Assembly (NCBI GenBank): GCA_964453035.1
Contig: CAYVOX010000137.1
Coordinates: 1-8,750, forward strand
DNA from: CAYVOX01 sp964453035
GTDB taxonomy: Bacteria > Chloroflexota > Anaerolineae > Anaerolineales > Anaerolineaceae
Length of the DNA stretch: 8,750 bases
Direction of reading: 5' to 3'
Shown here in pieces: positions 7,050 through 8,750 of the stretch. The stretch's first letter is position 1; each line of letters begins with the position of its first letter. The notes below the pieces were generated by a model, which did not search any database, was not told where the DNA came from, and was given only the letters and a program-made list of their open reading frames with translations. The translations under genes were made by a program, and so were the position numbers.

Positions 7050-8066
7050 TCAGGCTTTACGCAGCATACCGCGAAGGGCATCGAGGCGGGCTCTGGCCAG
7101 ACCGGGGAGTGAATCAAGCGCGTAAAACGGACCGGAGCCCTCGATGACCATAGAAGCAGAAATATTGCCTGCCAGGGCGCCTTCCAGGGCGGAATATGTT
7201 GATTTAAAACCAGCCAGGAACCCGCCGCAGAAAGCATCACCTGCGCCAGTGGGGTTGGAGACGCGCGCCGGATAGGCGGGGATGATCCACCTGGCGTGTG
7301 AGGTGTGATCGTACACCATTTGCCCGGCGGGGCCGCGTTTGATGACCACCACCTCGCAACCGTAACCGGCGAGGGTTTCCGCTATTTCCCACAGATCCTG
7401 GCTGCGTCCCTGAAAGAGAGCCAGGGCTTTTTCCTCAGAGGTTAAAAAAGCGGTGACGCCTTTAACCACGTGGGGAATCTCTTCCCAGAAAACCGGGCTC
7501 ATGTAATTGGCGGAAGGGTCGAGGGTGATGGTGGAGACATGCCCCTGGCGCAGAACCGCGGGGATGAGGGCGTGGGAGAGGTAATCCAGCGGGCAAAGGT
7601 GGGCGGCTGTGGCATCGAGGTAATCGGTGGGGATATCGTTGCTGCGGATGGTGAGTGGGGAGGGCAGGGTGCGACTATCCAGCTGGGACGAGGGTTCGGA
7701 ATATCCCAGCAAGGATTTTGGAAAGGGTAAGCCGACGCGGGCAAAATGCGCTACGGGGCGGTCAAAATGGCGCGTTTCGAGGTCTGAGTAGGCGCAGAAC
7801 CAGCGGTGGTTGATGGATTCGCTGAGGAAACGGATGCCGCGTGTATCCCAGGAAGCTTTTTGGGCCAACGCCAGCCACTGGCGGGGGTAGTCTTCGCTGA
7901 TGCGCCCGACCAGGCCGGCATCATTTTCCCAGATGGATAAGCCGGCGGCAGCATAGAGTAGTGAGCCGCCGGGCTGGTCAATGACGGCTTTTCCGGTGGG
8001 GGGCAGAATAAATTCACGCCTGAGCTGGCCAAGAAGCAGGTAACGGAGAAAGGGTAGGGAATCCAT
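7050..8066 (-). CDS. PfkB/ribokinase-family carbohydrate or nucleoside kinase
   Basis: This 338-residue cytoplasmic protein has the ribokinase fold order. It starts with an RYLLLGQLRREF strand, then a substrate-binding glycine pair (QPGGSLLYAA, G33-G34), mid-domain strands ending SANYMSPVFW, and a VVVIKRGPAG strand. The second PfkB signature, NPTGAGDAFCGGFLAG, contains the GAGD anion hole (274-277) and D277 as the likely catalytic base. The signature usually starts with Asp; here it is N271. The family transfers the gamma-phosphate of ATP to a sugar or nucleoside hydroxyl; the exact substrate cannot be read. The size is typical. It begins ATG at 8066 without a clear Shine-Dalgarno sequence, but the N-terminus fits the family well. 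It converges on the transglutaminase gene, leaving only five bases between stop codons. It lies 111 bases downstream of the small membrane-protein gene on the same strand. Confidence 0.88.
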   Translation of the reverse strand: MDSLPFLRYLLLGQLRREFILPPTGKAVIDQPGGSLLYAAAGLSIWENDAGLVGRISEDYPRQWLALAQKASWDTRGIRFLSESINHRWFCAYSDLETRHFDRPVAHFARVGLPFPKSLLGYSEPSSQLDSRTLPSPLTIRSNDIPTDYLDATAAHLCPLDYLSHALIPAVLRQGHVSTITLDPSANYMSPVFWEEIPHVVKGVTAFLTSEEKALALFQGRSQDLWEIAETLAGYGCEVVVIKRGPAGQMVYDHTSHARWIIPAYPARVSNPTGAGDAFCGGFLAGFKSTYSALEGALAGNISASMVIEGSGPFYALDSLPGLARARLDALRGMLRKA

Positions 8067-8157
8067 CAGGCGTGATGAGAAAGGTATAAAGGGAAGGCGC
8101 GAAGCCTTATGACGTGGTCAGCAGGCAGTTTCCTACGCCTCCCCTGTGCGGTTATGC

Positions 8158-8178
8158 AAAAAAAGCGACCCCGGGATC
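8158..8178 (-). terminator. Possible weak terminator after the 69-residue membrane protein gene
   Basis: On the minus strand a short stem (GATC-CCGG-GGTC, 8178-8167, with one G-T pair) overlaps the stop codon. It is followed after two bases by a run of seven T (8164-8158). The stem is only four pairs, so termination is likely to be weak. GCAAA / TTTGC around it could lengthen the helix. Partial read-through into the kinase gene remains possible. Confidence 0.3.
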
Positions 8179-8387
8179 TATTTGCGGGCGGCGAGATCTG
8201 CGATAGTGCGCAACACGGTGAGTACACCGAGGCCAACTTTGACGCCTTCACCGGCAGTAATCTTGGGGCGATTCTCATCAAGTTCGGCGCGCTGGATGAA
8301 GATATAGGCGGCGACAAGCCCGGCTAAAAGCCCAACTACCCCGCCAATCACCAGGGTTTTCTGCTTCCAGGTTTCTTTTTGTTCCAT
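8178..8387 (-). CDS. Small glycine-rich membrane protein of unknown function
   Basis: The 69-residue product has a short charged N-terminus (MEQKETWKQK) and a strong glycine-rich membrane helix (about 11-31, TLVIGGVVGLLAGLVAAYIF). A charged linker follows (QRAELDENRPKITAGEGVK), then a second, shorter hydrophobic amphipathic helix (about 48-66) ending in DLAARK. I recall similar small proteins with 'ITAGEGVK.GL.VL' in Chloroflexota genomes, always uncharacterised. ATG 8387 is supported by GGGAG (8400-8396) eight bases upstream. It is on the same strand as the kinase gene (111 bases away) and as the start-less open stretch 8417-8629 just upstream. A role in the envelope is inferred from the helices only. 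Confidence 0.72.
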   Translation of the reverse strand: MEQKETWKQKTLVIGGVVGLLAGLVAAYIFIQRAELDENRPKITAGEGVKVGLGVLTVLRTIADLAARK

Positions 8388-8416
8388 GCATCACACTCCC
8401 AAGAGAGGTAGTTTGC

Positions 8417-8629
8417 TTAATCTGGTGTTTTTTTCCAAAACTGCACTGACTTAATCAGTTGCTTAAGGGCTGCCTTGAGGCTGGCAATGGTGACGACGGG
8501 AGCAGCGAGTTTGTCTCCGCCGTGTTTAACGAGGATGGATGCGGCTGCAAAGCCGTTCTGAACGCGGTTAGCCAGACCTGGCAGGTTCTTGATGATTTTG
8601 GCGCTATGGTTTGCGACGCGCAGCTTGAA
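8417..8629 (-). pseudogene. Possible truncated 3' end of a small helical protein gene (no start codon)
   Basis: Between TAG (8632-8630) and TAA (8419-8417) the minus strand is open for 70 codons and reads like a basic, alanine-rich, amphipathic protein: LRVANHSAKIIKNLPGLANR, then LVKHGGDKLAAPVVTIASLK, and the end SVQFWKKTPD. Codon third positions are mostly G or C, as in the neighbouring genes. The 29-base gap to the next minus-strand gene, with a ribosome binding site in it, looks like a natural operon gap. There is no ATG, GTG or TTG ahead of the bulk of the protein, so it would have to be a truncated gene. The same bases are also open on the plus strand with shared codon boundaries, so it may instead be only a mirror of that frame. 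I hold both possibilities open. Confidence 0.35.
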
Positions 8630-8750
8630 CTAAAAATCACCTCACCCGACGGCAAAACGACGGTTTTAGCTACTGCTGGCGGTATTATCGTCAATCCTGA
8701 ATGTCAGATCCACAACTATACCGAAAAACCCGACTATCAAACTTCCTATC
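8450..8750 (+). CDS. Partial plus-strand frame; from about 8590 a secreted beta-sandwich-like domain, continuing past the window
   Basis: After TGA 8447-8449 this frame is open for 100 codons to the window edge. From about residue 47 it reads VLDDFGAMVCDAQLELKI, then TSPDGKTTVLATAGG, then VNPECQIHNYTEKPDYQTSY. That is a pattern of alternating strands with 'VCDA...ITSPDG...NPEC...PDY..Y', which I associate, from memory, with immunoglobulin-like or invasin-like modules in secreted Chloroflexota proteins. Two cysteines (in VCDA and PEC) could form a disulfide. The first ~45 residues (GCLEAGNGDDGSSEF and then a CGCK stretch) look unlike a signal peptide or a domain start. The only in-frame starts are a TTG at 8459 and an ATG at 8606 inside the domain. 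The gene is therefore either truncated at its 5' end or joined to foreign sequence. Its 3' end is outside the window. Confidence 0.45.

Noticed and set aside
7470..7744. Short open frames on both strands inside the kinase gene
   Set aside because: They lie wholly within a convincing PfkB kinase and have no domains, ribosome binding sites or sensible composition.
8094..8108. Perfect 5-bp hairpin AAGGC-GCGAA-GCCTT between the kinase and the 69-residue gene
   Set aside because: The stem is short and has no T-run after it on either strand, so I do not call it a terminator.
8455..8694. A 79-residue minus-strand frame with an ATG near the right end
   Set aside because: Its product is a Ser/Pro/Thr-rich string without hydrophobic core or motif. 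The other minus-strand frame (8417-8629) and the plus-strand frame over the same bases look far more protein-like.

Overview
The window looks like chromosomal DNA from an uncultured bacterium, most likely Chloroflexota (Anaerolineae-like). The clues are indirect: a secreted metalloprotease with a Pro/Thr-rich linker next to its membrane anchor, a TgpA-like membrane transglutaminase, a YtxH-type mini-protein, a PfkB kinase beginning with an RYLLLGQL-type first strand, and a second tiny glycine-rich membrane protein. No rRNA, tRNA, CRISPR array, transposase or phage gene was seen.

Layout. Positions 1-1886 hold the 3' end of one gene and a complete second gene on the + strand. The second encodes a polytopic membrane protein and the first looks like the tail of another. 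They probably form one operon for surface glycan or lipid-linked sugar work, and they are clearly more AT-rich than the rest. Positions 1978-4041 (+) encode an anchored, extracellular zinc protease with a HEFQH motif and an immune-inhibitor-A-like C-terminal beta domain. The convergent gap 4042-4294 carries a structured, repeat-like element. A YtxH-like mini-protein (4295-4510, -) diverges from a 772-residue transglutaminase-core membrane protein (4726-7044, +), which appears to be read from a leaderless transcript. That gene ends five bases from the end of a PfkB-family sugar/nucleoside kinase (7050-8066, -). A 69-residue membrane protein (8178-8387, -) lies upstream of the kinase.

The last ~330 bases are puzzling. 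A minus-strand open stretch without a start codon (8417-8629) reads like the tail of a small helical protein. A plus-strand open frame running off the window (8450-8750) reads, from about 8590 onward, like a secreted beta-sandwich domain. The two share codon boundaries, so one may be the mirror of the other, or the two may meet at a rearrangement or assembly joint.

How the genes fit together: most products act at or outside the membrane (surface glycan assembly, extracellular proteolysis, exposed transglutaminase/protease fold), with one cytoplasmic kinase. I see no integrated new multi-gene system. The points that most deserve a second look are the 8.4-8.65 kb joint, the 4.1-4.25 kb repeat element and the leaderless transglutaminase gene.
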